Source of the DNA: an uncultured Lachnoclostridium sp.
GTDB taxonomy: Bacteria; Bacillota; Clostridia; Lachnospirales; Lachnospiraceae
Length of the DNA: 64,000 nucleotides
Assembly: GCA_944381625.1 (NCBI GenBank)
Contig: CALWLW010000015.1
Coordinates: 1-64,000 of the forward strand
Direction: 5' to 3'
Below the pieces are notes generated by a model, which had not been told where the DNA came from, made no database searches, and worked only from the letters and a program-made list of their open reading frames with translations. The translations under genes were made by a program, and so were the position numbers. This document shows positions 50,977 through 59,710 of the stretch, piece by piece. Every line of letters begins with the position of its first letter. Position 1 is the first letter of the stretch.

Positions 50977-51180
50977 ATGGCAAAACACGCGAAGGCGTCC
51001 ACTCGGGAAAAATCGTCCCGACAGACGTCTGACGCCCTTACCGATCTGGCTTCCTGCTCCACCCAGGACTGCACCGGCCTGATCCCCTCCGGCCTGGACA
51101 GCGAGGCGGAACTGGAAGCTTATGAAGAGCTTTACCCCTTCCTTCCCAGGCCCTCCGAAAAGTCAGATACCCCGATGTAA
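50977..51180 (+). CDS. small acidic protein, unknown function
   Basis: A 67-residue protein starting MAKHAKASTREKSSRQTSDA behind AAAGGAGGCG. The basic N-terminus is followed by an acidic tail (LDSEAELEAYEELYPFLP) that recalls the DUF3787-type small proteins of Clostridia. A strong terminator follows 60 bases later. The divergent gene upstream is comB. Function unknown. Confidence 0.7.
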   Translation: MAKHAKASTREKSSRQTSDALTDLASCSTQDCTGLIPSGLDSEAELEAYEELYPFLPRPSEKSDTPM

Positions 51181-51238
51181 GCATACAAAGCGTCTGTCAA
51201 TGATGCAAACATCGGGATATCAGACTCTCGCGGCGCCT

Positions 51239-51283
51239 GTCCCGCAGGACATTTTCATATAACTCTGTCCTGCGGGACTTTTT
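51239..51283 (+). terminator. strong terminator after the 67-residue protein
   Basis: GTCCCGCAGGACA and TGTCCTGCGGGAC form a perfect 13-bp stem followed by TTTTT. Confidence 0.92.
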
Positions 51284-51312
51284 ATGCCGTTTCTTTATGA
51301 TTCCGTCTCTTT

Positions 51313-51900
51313 TTATGCAGTCTCTTTTTTCATCTCTGCTTCGATCTCCGCCTCCGAAGCTTTCATGGCGTTCAGCGTCATGTCAAGAAGCTTCTCCAGC
51401 TCCCAGCCCAGCTGCTCGGCCCCTCTGCGGATCATGTCGCGGGAACAGCCGGCGGCAAACCGTTTATCCTTGAATTTCTTCTTCAGGCTGGACAATTCCA
51501 TATCTGTACAGCTTTTGGACGGGCGCATCTTCGCCGCGGCCCAGATCAGTCCCGTCAGCTCATCCGCCGCGAAGAGGACTTTCTCCATCTCATGCTCCGG
51601 CTCCACGTCGCTGCAGACCCCGTAGCCATGGCTGCACACTGCATGGACCAGCACGTCCTCCGCACCGATCTCCGCCAGCAGCTCCGGCGCTTTTTTACAG
51701 TGCTCCTCCGGATATTTCTCATAATCCACGTCGTGAAGCAGGCCGCACAGCCCCCAGAAATACTCGTCTCCATAACCCAGTTCTTTGGCGTACCAGCGCA
51801 TCACCGCTTCCACGGTCAGCCCATGCTGGATGTGAAACTCCTCCTGATTGTATTTTTTCAGCAGGGCAAGCGCCTGCTCCCTTGTCACTTTTGTCTCCAT
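51313..51900 (-). CDS. HD-domain hydrolase
   Basis: A 195-residue HD-superfamily protein. The metal ligands are His26 (HIQHGLTVEAV), His-Asp in LLHDVDYEKYP (about 56-57), His in HAVCSHGYG and Asp in AADELTGLI. The family acts on phosphate esters of nucleotides and related compounds; the substrate here is unknown. GAAGGATGAAAG precedes the start. Last gene of the topB-hexapeptide-traX-HD run. Confidence 0.88.
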   Translation of the reverse strand: METKVTREQALALLKKYNQEEFHIQHGLTVEAVMRWYAKELGYGDEYFWGLCGLLHDVDYEKYPEEHCKKAPELLAEIGAEDVLVHAVCSHGYGVCSDVEPEHEMEKVLFAADELTGLIWAAAKMRPSKSCTDMELSSLKKKFKDKRFAAGCSRDMIRRGAEQLGWELEKLLDMTLNAMKASEAEIEAEMKKETA

Positions 51901-51919
51901 CTTTCATCCTTCTTTCTTT

Positions 51920-52657
51920 TCAATAAACGCCCACCACCGCCGGAAGCACCCATGCTCCGATCACATAATACAGCAGCAGGTGCGCCGGATAAAACCAGTA
52001 AAACAGCCACCGGGGCTGGCGTCCTCTTTCTCCATTATATCTCCAGATCAGCAGGAAAGCCAGCGGCGCGGTGATCTCCCAAAGGCAGCAGGCCGCCCCC
52101 ACCGTACACTGCAGCTTCCGGTTATACCGGAGCAGATATAAGATACCGATGAACAGCACTCCGAACGCGCCGTAATCCGTATGCAGAAATTCCGCCAGCG
52201 CGGCTCCCGCCGCCAGGACCAGCATCCTGCCCCATACGCCCGTTCCCCACCTTTGGATCGCCGCCAGGGTCAGAAGCCCGATGAGCAGGGTGAAAAACAC
52301 GTTCTGGTAGCCCCACTTCGGAACCTGGTTCCACAGCGCCAGGTCAAAGGGAATCTCGCTGACCAGGGCGAAGAGGCCCAGCCGTGCCGCATACTTTTTC
52401 ACATCATGGGTATGGCAGAAGCCCTCCACCAGCAGGAAGCAGAAGATGGGAAACGCCGGCCTGCCGATCAAACGGATCACCCCGTCCACTGCAAATATGG
52501 CGTCCCATCGGGAGGCAAAATAGTAGCCCAGCGGGGAACGTCCCCATATATTCAGCACAAAATTTTCCAGGATGCCCGCGCCCACATGATCCACCGCCAT
52601 CAGAAGGATGGCCGCCCACTTCAGCGTGCTTCCGGTCACCGCGTACTTAGTCTTCAT
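51920..52657 (-). CDS. TraX-family membrane protein
   Basis: A 245-residue polytopic membrane protein with about seven to eight spans. The N-terminal LKWAAILLMAVDHVGAGIL with the Asp-His motif, RPAFPIFCFLLVEGFCHT and the VSEIPFDLALW segment are typical of TraX. TraX of plasmid F acetylates pilin, and chromosomal relatives in Firmicutes probably acetylate other surface molecules. It overlaps the hexapeptide-repeat gene by 11 bases. Confidence 0.9.
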   Translation of the reverse strand: MKTKYAVTGSTLKWAAILLMAVDHVGAGILENFVLNIWGRSPLGYYFASRWDAIFAVDGVIRLIGRPAFPIFCFLLVEGFCHTHDVKKYAARLGLFALVSEIPFDLALWNQVPKWGYQNVFFTLLIGLLTLAAIQRWGTGVWGRMLVLAAGAALAEFLHTDYGAFGVLFIGILYLLRYNRKLQCTVGAACCLWEITAPLAFLLIWRYNGERGRQPRWLFYWFYPAHLLLYYVIGAWVLPAVVGVY

Positions 52658-53318
52658 GTTTCTCCACGACTTCGCCCTGACGTTTATAAATGGATTTCTC
52701 CGGCACCACGCCGCGGACGGAGGACAGAGGATAGATGTTGCTCTCTCTTCCCACCACGGTTCCCGGATTCAGGATGGAGCCGCAGCCCACTTCCACGTTG
52801 TCGCCCACCATGGCCCCGAATTTTTTGATGCCGGTCTCAATATCTCCTTCCGGCGTATGCACCTTCACCAGCTTCTTGTCGGATTTCACATTGGAGGTAA
52901 TAGAACCGGCCCCCATGTGTGCCTTATAGCCCAGGATCGAATCGCCCACATAGTTATAATGGGGCACCTGCACCTTGTTGAACAGGACCACGTTCTTAAG
53001 CTCCGTGGAATTGCCCACCACGGCACCTTCGCCCACCAGGGCGTTGCCGCGGATGAACGCACAGTGGCGTACCTCCGCATTTTTCCCGATGATGGCTGGG
53101 CCGTGGATATATGCGGTGGGAGCCACGTTCGCGGAACGGGCCACCCATACGTCCTCTCCCCTCTTCTCATATTCTTCCGGATCAAGCTCCGCGCCCAGCT
53201 TCAGGATGAACGCCCCGATCCTGGGAAGCGCCTCCCAGGGATAGGTCAGTCCCTCAAACAGTTCCGCCGCAATCGTCTCATTCAGGTCGTACAGGTCTTG
53301 AATCGTAATCTTACTCAT
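52647..53318 (-). CDS. left-handed beta-helix (hexapeptide repeat) protein, GlmU-like
   Basis: A 223-residue protein whose residues 65-205 are hexapeptide repeats of the GlmU C-terminal type (VARSANVAPTAYIHGPAIIG, GNALVGEGAVVGNST, GAGSITSNVK). It lacks the nucleotidyltransferase half, so it is probably an acyltransferase acting on a nucleotide sugar or related compound. Its short N-terminus (YDLNETIAAELFEGL) is helical. The start MSKITIQ follows AAAGGAGACCTGAC and lies one base after the topB stop. Confidence 0.85.
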   Translation of the reverse strand: MSKITIQDLYDLNETIAAELFEGLTYPWEALPRIGAFILKLGAELDPEEYEKRGEDVWVARSANVAPTAYIHGPAIIGKNAEVRHCAFIRGNALVGEGAVVGNSTELKNVVLFNKVQVPHYNYVGDSILGYKAHMGAGSITSNVKSDKKLVKVHTPEGDIETGIKKFGAMVGDNVEVGCGSILNPGTVVGRESNIYPLSSVRGVVPEKSIYKRQGEVVEKHED

Positions 53319-53319
53319 G

Positions 53320-55338
53320 TCAGGTCTCCTTTTTCGCTTTTTTATTTTGATAATAAACTGCCGCCGCTTCAAAATACGGCTTCATGGCAAAATGCTGCCT
53401 GCTGTGCAGTACCTGCTCTGTCTTGCTCTTCACAAAATGCTCCAGCTTCTCCATGTATTCGTCCGATGTGATCTCGCCGTTTGCCACATAGGTCAGCCCC
53501 TTCTCCCAGCTGGCTGTCAGCTCCGGGTTCAGAAGGGAGCGGATGGATACGTTCACCACGTCGAAGATATTTTCTCCCAGTAACGTGGGGGTGATAATCT
53601 GGGTCTTTTTGTTCAGGGCTATGTATTTATTATTGACCAGTTTTTTCAGGATCTCCGCCCGCGTGGCGCTGGTGCCGATCCCGCTGCCCTTGATCTGGGC
53701 CCGAAGGTCCTCGTCCTCGATGAGCTGGCCCGCGTTTTCCATGGCCAGGATCATGGAGCCGGAATTGTACCGTTTCGGCGGCGACGTCTCCCCTTCCTTG
53801 ATCTTCGCGTCCTTCACCGGGAAGACCGAGCCTTTCCGAAGCTTCATCAGCTCCTCCAGCATGGCCGCGTCGCACCCGGTCTCCTCTTCCTTGTCTCCGG
53901 CGTCCTTTTTCTTCTTTTCATTCATATTCGGCGTGACCTTCAGATATCCTTCCTCCTGCAGCGCCCTGAAACTGGAGAAAAATTTTTCCGTCCCCATCTG
54001 AGTGGTCAGCGCCACCTTCTGATAGACTGCCGGAGGATAAAAGATGGCCAGGAAACGCCGCACAATCGCCTCGTACACCTGCGCCGCCGTTCCAGACAGG
54101 CTCCGAAGCGCCCCCAGGCCCTGTCCCGTGGGGATGATCGCGTAATGGTCTGTGATCTGCTTGTCGTTGGTATACCGGCTCTTTCCGATATTTTTATAGC
54201 TTTCTTTCTCCAGGATTTCCCGCACATACTCTGCCGCGGGGCCGTACTGGGCCAGGCCGCCGATATTCTTCCGGATCTCCTTTGCCACCGCGCTGGACAG
54301 CACCCTGGCATCCGTTCTGGGATAGGTGACCAGCTTTTTCTCATACAGCTCCTGGACCACCCGCAGCGTCTCGTCCGGGCTGATCTTGAACCTGCGGGAG
54401 CATTCGTTCTGCAGCTCCGCCAGGTTGAACAGCAGCGGCGCCGGGCGGGTCTCCTTCTTCTTTTCCACAGAGACTGCCTTCGCCTCCTGGGGGCGCAGCT
54501 CCTTCAGCTTCCGGATCAGCTCCTGGGCATCCTCTTTCTTCTTAAAACCATTTTCTTTATAGAGGAGCGGCGACTGCCAGTAGGCGCTGCCCTCCGCCGC
54601 GCGCCATTCCCCTTCAAAGCTTCTGCCCGAAAGCTCCTGAGTCAGAAGCACCCGGTAAAACGGCGTTTTCACAAAGCTTCGGATCTCCCGCTCCCGGCGC
54701 ACCACCATGCCCAGCACGCAGGTCATGACCCGGCCCACGGAAATCACGGTAAATTTTGTGTTCTGGAAGCTGGATACGGCCCGGCCGTACTGCAGGGTCA
54801 GGAGCCTGGAGAAATTGATCCCCATCAGATAGTCTTCCTTGGCGCGCAGATACGCGGAGGCGGACAGGTTATCGTACTCCGACAGGTCTTTCGCCTCCCG
54901 GATGCCCCGCAGGATCTCCTCCTCCGTCTGGGAGTCGATCCAGACCCGGCGGCGCTCCTTGCCCTTCACGCCGGCCATCTGCTCCACCAGACGGTAGATA
55001 TACTCTCCCTCCCGCCCGGAGTCCGTGCACACATAGATGCGTTCCACATCCGGCCGGTTCAGAAGGCCGCTGACGATCTGGTACTGCTTCTTTACGCCGT
55101 CGATCACTTCGTATTTCCATTCTTTCGGCAGGAACGGCAGCGTATCCAGAGACCACCGTTTATATTTCTCATCGTATGCCTCCGGATAGCTCATGGTCAC
55201 CAGGTGCCCCACGCACCAGGTGACAATCGCGTCCTCGGATTCCAGATAGCCGTCCTGTCTTTTCATGCCCAGCTTCAGCGCTTTCGCGAATTCCTGCGCC
55301 ACGCTGGGCTTCTCTGCAATATATAAAGATTTACTCAT
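53320..55338 (-). CDS. topB: DNA topoisomerase III (type IA)
   Basis: A 672-residue type IA topoisomerase. The TOPRIM domain (1-150) has the Glu of YIAEKPSVAQ and the acidic CTDSGREGEYIYR motif. The catalytic Tyr lies in LVTYPRTDAR (about residue 330). The core ends with RAEILKKLVNNKYI. There is no zinc-ribbon tail. It decatenates DNA and resolves recombination or replication intermediates. It begins a run of four coupled minus-strand genes. Confidence 0.95.
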   Translation of the reverse strand: MSKSLYIAEKPSVAQEFAKALKLGMKRQDGYLESEDAIVTWCVGHLVTMSYPEAYDEKYKRWSLDTLPFLPKEWKYEVIDGVKKQYQIVSGLLNRPDVERIYVCTDSGREGEYIYRLVEQMAGVKGKERRRVWIDSQTEEEILRGIREAKDLSEYDNLSASAYLRAKEDYLMGINFSRLLTLQYGRAVSSFQNTKFTVISVGRVMTCVLGMVVRREREIRSFVKTPFYRVLLTQELSGRSFEGEWRAAEGSAYWQSPLLYKENGFKKKEDAQELIRKLKELRPQEAKAVSVEKKKETRPAPLLFNLAELQNECSRRFKISPDETLRVVQELYEKKLVTYPRTDARVLSSAVAKEIRKNIGGLAQYGPAAEYVREILEKESYKNIGKSRYTNDKQITDHYAIIPTGQGLGALRSLSGTAAQVYEAIVRRFLAIFYPPAVYQKVALTTQMGTEKFFSSFRALQEEGYLKVTPNMNEKKKKDAGDKEEETGCDAAMLEELMKLRKGSVFPVKDAKIKEGETSPPKRYNSGSMILAMENAGQLIEDEDLRAQIKGSGIGTSATRAEILKKLVNNKYIALNKKTQIITPTLLGENIFDVVNVSIRSLLNPELTASWEKGLTYVANGEITSDEYMEKLEHFVKSKTEQVLHSRQHFAMKPYFEAAAVYYQNKKAKKET

Positions 55339-55365
55339 GTTTTTCTCTTTCTTCTCACGTTCACC

Positions 55366-55395
55366 CTGACAATTCTACCATACTTATGATATAAT
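55366..55395 (+). promoter_or_regulatory. tmcAL promoter
   Basis: CTGACA (55366-55371) and a perfect TATAAT (55390-55395) are 18 bp apart, 40 bases before the tmcAL start. Confidence 0.7.
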
Positions 55396-55434
55396 TGTCC
55401 ACAGTTCTGAATTTCGGCACAGGAAGGAGCAGCC

Positions 55435-56613
55435 ATGACCATCACCGGCATCATCGCAGAATACAACCCGTTCCACCGGGGCCACGCATACCATCTGGCC
55501 CGCGCCCGGAGACTGACCGGAACGGATTATCTGATCGTCGTCATGAGCGGAAACTACGTCCAGCGGGGCGTGCCCGCCATGTTCGACAAGTTCACCCGCG
55601 CCCGCGCGGCCTTAAGCGCCGGGGCCGATCTGGTGCTGGAGCTTCCCCTCTGCTGCTCCACCGGAAGCGCGGAATATTTCTCCCGCGGAGCCGTGGATCT
55701 GCTGGCGCAGACCGGTATCGTCACCGATCTCTGCTTCGGGAGCGAATGCGGGGATCTTTCTCCGCTGGAGGAAGCGGCCTGCCTGCTCCTGGAAGAGCCG
55801 GAAGAATACCGCGGGATTTTGCAGGACAGCCTGCGCCGGGGACGTTCCTACCCGGAAGCCAGGGCCGCCGCCCTTGGAGCCTATCTTACGCATCTGCCGA
55901 ACAGCGTCCTGGCCTCTCCCAACAACCTGCTGGGCATCGAATACCTGAAAGCGCTGAATACCTGTGGCGCCGCCATCCGGCCCCATACCATCCCCAGGGA
56001 GGGCGGCGGTTATCACGACCTGTCCATGGCAAAAGAACAGTTTGCCTCCGCAGGCGCCATCCGCCGGGAGCTGATCCTGAAAGAGGGCCGCTTTACCGAC
56101 CCCGTCCTGCGCCAGCTCCCCAATCCGGAGCTTTATTCCGCCTACTATGGGAAGCCTCCCATCACGGAGGATGCGTTCTCTCTCCTGCTCCTGCAGAAGC
56201 TTCGGAGCATCCAGGGAGAACCCCTGTCTGCATTTTTCGACGTGCCGGAGGAGCTTTCCAACCGGATCTGGAACCGGCTGGATGAATTTACGTCCTTTGG
56301 CGGATTCGCGGAGCTTCTGAAGACCCGGAACCTGACCCGCACGGCCGTCAACCGCGCTCTTCTTCATATCCTGCTGGATATCCGCGGTTACCAGCCGGCA
56401 ACGCATCTTAAGGTGCTGGGGCTTCGCCGGGACGCCACACAGCTTCTGACACTCCTGAGCATGCACGGAACCCTTCCCCTGCTCACCGGCCTTTCTGGAA
56501 GCGGCCTGCCTGAGCACGCATTTTACGCCGACCGGCTGTATGAGTCCGTACGCTCCCTGCTGCACCGGCAGCCCTTCCAGAACGAGCACCGGCAGAAGCT
56601 GCTCATTGTCTAA
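55435..56613 (+). CDS. tmcAL: tRNA(Met) cytidine acetate ligase
   Basis: A 392-residue enzyme (formerly YlbM) that uses ATP and acetate to make N4-acetylcytidine at the wobble position of elongator tRNA-Met. The nucleotidyltransferase-like N-terminus has AEYNPFHRGHAYHL with the HxGH motif (about residues 17-20), VVMSGNYVQRG and CFGSECGDL. A helical C-terminal domain (about 200-385) follows. AGGAAGGAG precedes the ATG. Confidence 0.95.
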   Translation: MTITGIIAEYNPFHRGHAYHLARARRLTGTDYLIVVMSGNYVQRGVPAMFDKFTRARAALSAGADLVLELPLCCSTGSAEYFSRGAVDLLAQTGIVTDLCFGSECGDLSPLEEAACLLLEEPEEYRGILQDSLRRGRSYPEARAAALGAYLTHLPNSVLASPNNLLGIEYLKALNTCGAAIRPHTIPREGGGYHDLSMAKEQFASAGAIRRELILKEGRFTDPVLRQLPNPELYSAYYGKPPITEDAFSLLLLQKLRSIQGEPLSAFFDVPEELSNRIWNRLDEFTSFGGFAELLKTRNLTRTAVNRALLHILLDIRGYQPATHLKVLGLRRDATQLLTLLSMHGTLPLLTGLSGSGLPEHAFYADRLYESVRSLLHRQPFQNEHRQKLLIV

Positions 56614-56631
56614 CATAAAAGGAGGTATCTC

Positions 56632-57795
56632 TTGGCACATTTGATACATTTTATATGGAAGCATTTTATCCGCTTCGTGGATATCATCTCCCAGACCCAT
56701 ACCTACAATACCCATGTGAGCAGGCTGATCACCGTAAGCGCCATGGCTGCCGCCACTGGCCTGTCCCTGGTCTATCACCAGATCAATCCGGCGGGCACCG
56801 CGAACATCGCGCTGATCTACATCCTCACCATCATCCTGATCTCCTACCACACGGACAAATACCGCTACGGAATCCTGGCGGCTATCTGCAGCGTATTTTT
56901 TATCAACCTGCTGACCTATCCCTTCTTTGAATTTAACTTTGCCATGTCGGGATATCCGGTTACCTTCCTTTTTATGTATTTCATCTCCATCCTCACCAGC
57001 GCCACCACCTTCCGCTTAAAGGATCAGGCCCGGCGGCTGAAGGACGATGAAAATCTCATTATGGAAGCTGAGAAGGAAAAGCTCCGGGCCAATCTGCTGC
57101 GTGCCGTATCCCATGACCTGCGCACTCCGTTAACCAGCATCATCGGAGCAAGCTCCTCCTACCTGGACAACGAGGACACCCTTCCCTCCGGGGATAAACG
57201 CGCGCTGGTATCCCAGATCCGCGAGGACGCCGACTGGCTGCTCCACATGGTGGAGAATCTCCTGTCCGTCACCCGGATCACCGACAGCGGGGAGGGAACG
57301 CTGAAAAAGACGCCGGAAGCCATGGAAGAGATTCTTCTGGACGCCATCTCCACCATCCGGAAGCGTTATCCGTCCATGCAGGTCCGTATGTCGCTGCCGG
57401 AGAACCTGCTCATCGTCCCCATGGATCCTCTGCTCATCAAACAGGTAATCATGAATCTCCTGGAAAACGCCTACTTCCATGCCCACAGCCAGAGACCGGC
57501 AGAATGTTTTCTGGAAGGCGGGGAGGGATGGGTAAGCGTCCACATCCGGGATTATGGGATCGGCATTCCCAGGGAGCGGACGGACGATATCTTCGACGCC
57601 GTCCCTTCCGCCCCCTCTTCCGCCTCCGATACGCGCAAGGGCATGGGGATCGGGCTGTCCATCTGCAAGGCGATTATAAACGCCCATGGAGGAACCATTC
57701 ACGCAGTCAGTCATGAAGACGGAGCCGAATTTTATTTTACACTGCCAAAGGAGGAACTGAAGCTTGAAACAGACCGTCAAAATTCTCGTCATTGA
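56632..57795 (+). CDS. KdpD-like sensor histidine kinase without the Usp/KdpD N-terminus
   Basis: A 387-residue kinase. Four membrane helices (about 35-125) form a DUF4118-type domain like the membrane part of KdpD. Then come HisKA AVSHDLRTPLTS (His near 160), the N box NLLENAYFHAH and G boxes DYGIGI and GMGIGLSIC. The KdpD sensor and Usp modules of full-length proteins are missing. Translation probably starts at TTG 56632 behind AAAAGGAGGTATCTC. It overlaps the response regulator gene by 32 bases. No kdpFABC genes are in the window. Confidence 0.9.
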   Translation: MAHLIHFIWKHFIRFVDIISQTHTYNTHVSRLITVSAMAAATGLSLVYHQINPAGTANIALIYILTIILISYHTDKYRYGILAAICSVFFINLLTYPFFEFNFAMSGYPVTFLFMYFISILTSATTFRLKDQARRLKDDENLIMEAEKEKLRANLLRAVSHDLRTPLTSIIGASSSYLDNEDTLPSGDKRALVSQIREDADWLLHMVENLLSVTRITDSGEGTLKKTPEAMEEILLDAISTIRKRYPSMQVRMSLPENLLIVPMDPLLIKQVIMNLLENAYFHAHSQRPAECFLEGGEGWVSVHIRDYGIGIPRERTDDIFDAVPSAPSSASDTRKGMGIGLSICKAIINAHGGTIHAVSHEDGAEFYFTLPKEELKLETDRQNSRH

Positions 57796-58468
57796 AGATG
57801 AAAAAAATATCCTGAATTTTATCACCTCCGTTCTCGTTTCCCAGGATTATCAGGTGATCCCGGCCGCTTCCGGCGGGGAGGGCCTGTCCCTGGCGTCCTC
57901 CCAGTGCCCGGATCTGATCCTTCTGGATCTGGGACTCCCGGACATGGACGGCATGGACGTGATCGGCAGGATTCGGGAATGGTCGGCCGTCCCCATCCTG
58001 GTGATCTCCGCGCGGGCGCTGGAAGACGACAAAGTACGGGCGCTGGACGCCGGAGCCGACGACTACATCACCAAACCCTTCGGCAACTCCGAACTGCTGG
58101 CCCGCATCCGCACCGCCCTGCGCCACAGCAGCCGCATGCAGTCCGACGCAGGTCCCGCCGAACGCCCCTACCACTGTGGAGGACTTGTGATCGATTTTGA
58201 GAAACGGCTGATCTTACGGGACGGACAGGAAATCCACCTCACTCAGAACGAGTATAAGATCGTGGCCCTGCTGGCCAGACACTGCGGGAGGGTGCTCACC
58301 TACGACAAACTCATCGAACACATCTGGGGACCCTACTCCGAAAACGACAATACCATCCTCCGGGTCAACATGGCCAATATCCGCCGGAAGCTGGAGCCCA
58401 ACCCCGCGGACCCGGTCTATATTTTCACGGAAGTGGGCGTGGGGTACCGAATGGCGGATGAAGACTGA
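57764..58468 (+). CDS. KdpE-like response regulator (OmpR family)
   Basis: A 234-residue regulator with a receiver domain (5-120; acidic IEDE, phosphoacceptor Asp in LLDLGLPD near 55, TKPF) and a winged-helix domain (about 135-230) ending VRxNMANIRRKLEP-like and VGVGYRM. The start is a TTG at 57764 behind AAAGGAGGAACTG. Both genes of the pair use TTG, which lowers translation. It acts with the kinase encoded upstream. Confidence 0.92.
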   Translation: MKQTVKILVIEDEKNILNFITSVLVSQDYQVIPAASGGEGLSLASSQCPDLILLDLGLPDMDGMDVIGRIREWSAVPILVISARALEDDKVRALDAGADDYITKPFGNSELLARIRTALRHSSRMQSDAGPAERPYHCGGLVIDFEKRLILRDGQEIHLTQNEYKIVALLARHCGRVLTYDKLIEHIWGPYSENDNTILRVNMANIRRKLEPNPADPVYIFTEVGVGYRMADED

Positions 58469-58502
58469 AGCCGCCGTCCTGACGCAGACATCCATTTATA
58501 TA

Positions 58503-58562
58503 CAAAAAACTCCCCCAGGAGGCAGGAGGTTCAGGAACCTGCGCCTGGGGGAATTCTTTTTT
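58503..58562. terminator. bidirectional terminator
   Basis: CCCCCAGG (58512-58519) and CCTGGGGG (58544-58551), with an inner GCAGG/CCTGC stem, are flanked by CTTTTTT on the plus side and, for the minus strand, GTTTTTTG. It ends the two-component operon and also the riboswitch transcript coming from the right. Confidence 0.9.
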
Positions 58563-58761
58563 ATCCCTGGAGTGCCATTCCCATACGGACGTCTTGTTTA
58601 TGGAGGATCTGCCGTATGGACACCAGGTTTTATCTTGTGCATTCCGCCTGAGATTTCCAATAGAAAAAGCCGCCTTCACCCACCAGCCGACAATTTAAGA
58701 CAGGATGCGCCATTCATCCCATCTGTTGGATGGAAAGCTCTCCTCGGGAGCTCATCTCATA

Positions 58762-58927
58762 TGTCAAGCAGGTTTCCTGGCTTACGGATCTGACACTCGC
58801 TCTCCCCTTCTCACATGTATCAGGGTTATGCAATGGGATATCGAGAGCGGGCTCTCCGAATACAGTGACCGGATCGTTCAGGATTCTCACCTGATTCCCT
58901 CTTCACACCTTCGGTGCGCACTTGACA
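58762..58927 (-). promoter_or_regulatory. cobalamin (B12) riboswitch
   Basis: On the minus strand the aptamer landmarks run in order: P1 TGTCAAG, GAAGGTGTGAAGAGGGAATC, AGGTGAGAATCCTGA, CGGTCACTGTATTCGG, GAGAGCGAGTGTCAGATCC and the B12 box GCCAGGAAACCTGC (58768-58781), closed by CTTGACA (58762-58768). All conserved blocks look intact. It has its own strong promoter but points toward the 3' end of the two-component operon on the opposite strand, and no gene lies between 58468 and 58762 on its strand. Confidence 0.93.
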
Positions 58928-58948
58928 CAGCATCTTCTGCACGATCCT

Positions 58949-58977
58949 ATTATAGACCTATGGGACAAAGAAGTCAA
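58949..58977 (-). promoter_or_regulatory. promoter of the cobalamin riboswitch transcript
   Basis: TTGACT (58972-58977) and a perfect TATAAT (58949-58954), 17 bp apart on the minus strand, would start a transcript near 58942, just before the aptamer. Confidence 0.85.
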
Positions 58978-59065
58978 GTAAGTTATTCAAATTGCATAAT
59001 CTTGGCTTTCTCCTGAAGCCATGATAGAATAAAAAGCACAAAATATTCACCGGGAGGACATCGCT

Positions 59066-59710
59066 ATGACAGACGGACCCAAATACGAATTTACGTTTAC
59101 CGCTGACCCGCGCGGCATCAGTTCCTGCCTGACCTGCGTCAAACGCTGGCGTCAGGCAGGCCGTACCCACTACCCTGGATTCCTGTTCTTCTTCATCATT
59201 ATCCTGTACCTGAAACGCATCCTGTCCGTTTCTTCAGCCGGATCCATGTTTTATTTTTACTATCTGTTTGTATGGACTCTGGCCGGTTTTGTGTTTGTTT
59301 ATTCTTACCTTCTGCCGTCCAGGATGTTTTATTCCCTGCTCAGCCATACCCTCTTCCGTTCCATGGCAGGACCCTGGCAGATCCGCGCTTATGACAGCCA
59401 TCTCCTTGTCCGGAAAAACGATTCTGAATACCATTTCACCTGGGACATGTACCTGGGCGTGGTAGAATTCAGAGAGTTGTACCTCTTTTATGGAGAAAAC
59501 AGAACCTGCATCTTTTATCTGCCCGGGGAACTGGCGCAGAAAGAAGAGGCCCGGCAGCTGCTGGAATTCTGCCGGGCAAAAGGAGCCTCTGACCGGTATG
59601 AAGATTACTGCCGGGAGAAGCTCCGTTTTCCGGTGCGCCGGCAGCTGGCCTGTTTCCTTGCCCTGTATGCCGCCGCGACCGTATTTCTTTTTTTGCCGGT
59701 TATCCTGTAA
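59066..59710 (+). CDS. YcxB-like membrane protein
   Basis: A 214-residue protein. The N-terminal strand YEFTFTADPRG, a pair of membrane helices (about 38-55 and 65-88), a soluble PH-like middle with WQIRAYDSHLLVRKNDSEYH and LYLFYGENRTCIFYLPGEL, and a last span (about 196-213) match the YcxB group. Function unknown. CGGGAGGACATCGCT precedes the ATG. Its stop is directly next to that of the convergent MBL-fold gene. Confidence 0.75.
   Translation: MTDGPKYEFTFTADPRGISSCLTCVKRWRQAGRTHYPGFLFFFIIILYLKRILSVSSAGSMFYFYYLFVWTLAGFVFVYSYLLPSRMFYSLLSHTLFRSMAGPWQIRAYDSHLLVRKNDSEYHFTWDMYLGVVEFRELYLFYGENRTCIFYLPGELAQKEEARQLLEFCRAKGASDRYEDYCREKLRFPVRRQLACFLALYAAATVFLFLPVIL

Noticed and set aside
58425..58679. 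84-residue reading frame downstream of the cobalamin riboswitch
   Set aside because: It crosses the bidirectional terminator and the end of the regulator gene on the other strand, and shows no protein-like pattern or good start. It cannot be accepted as the missing riboswitch target.
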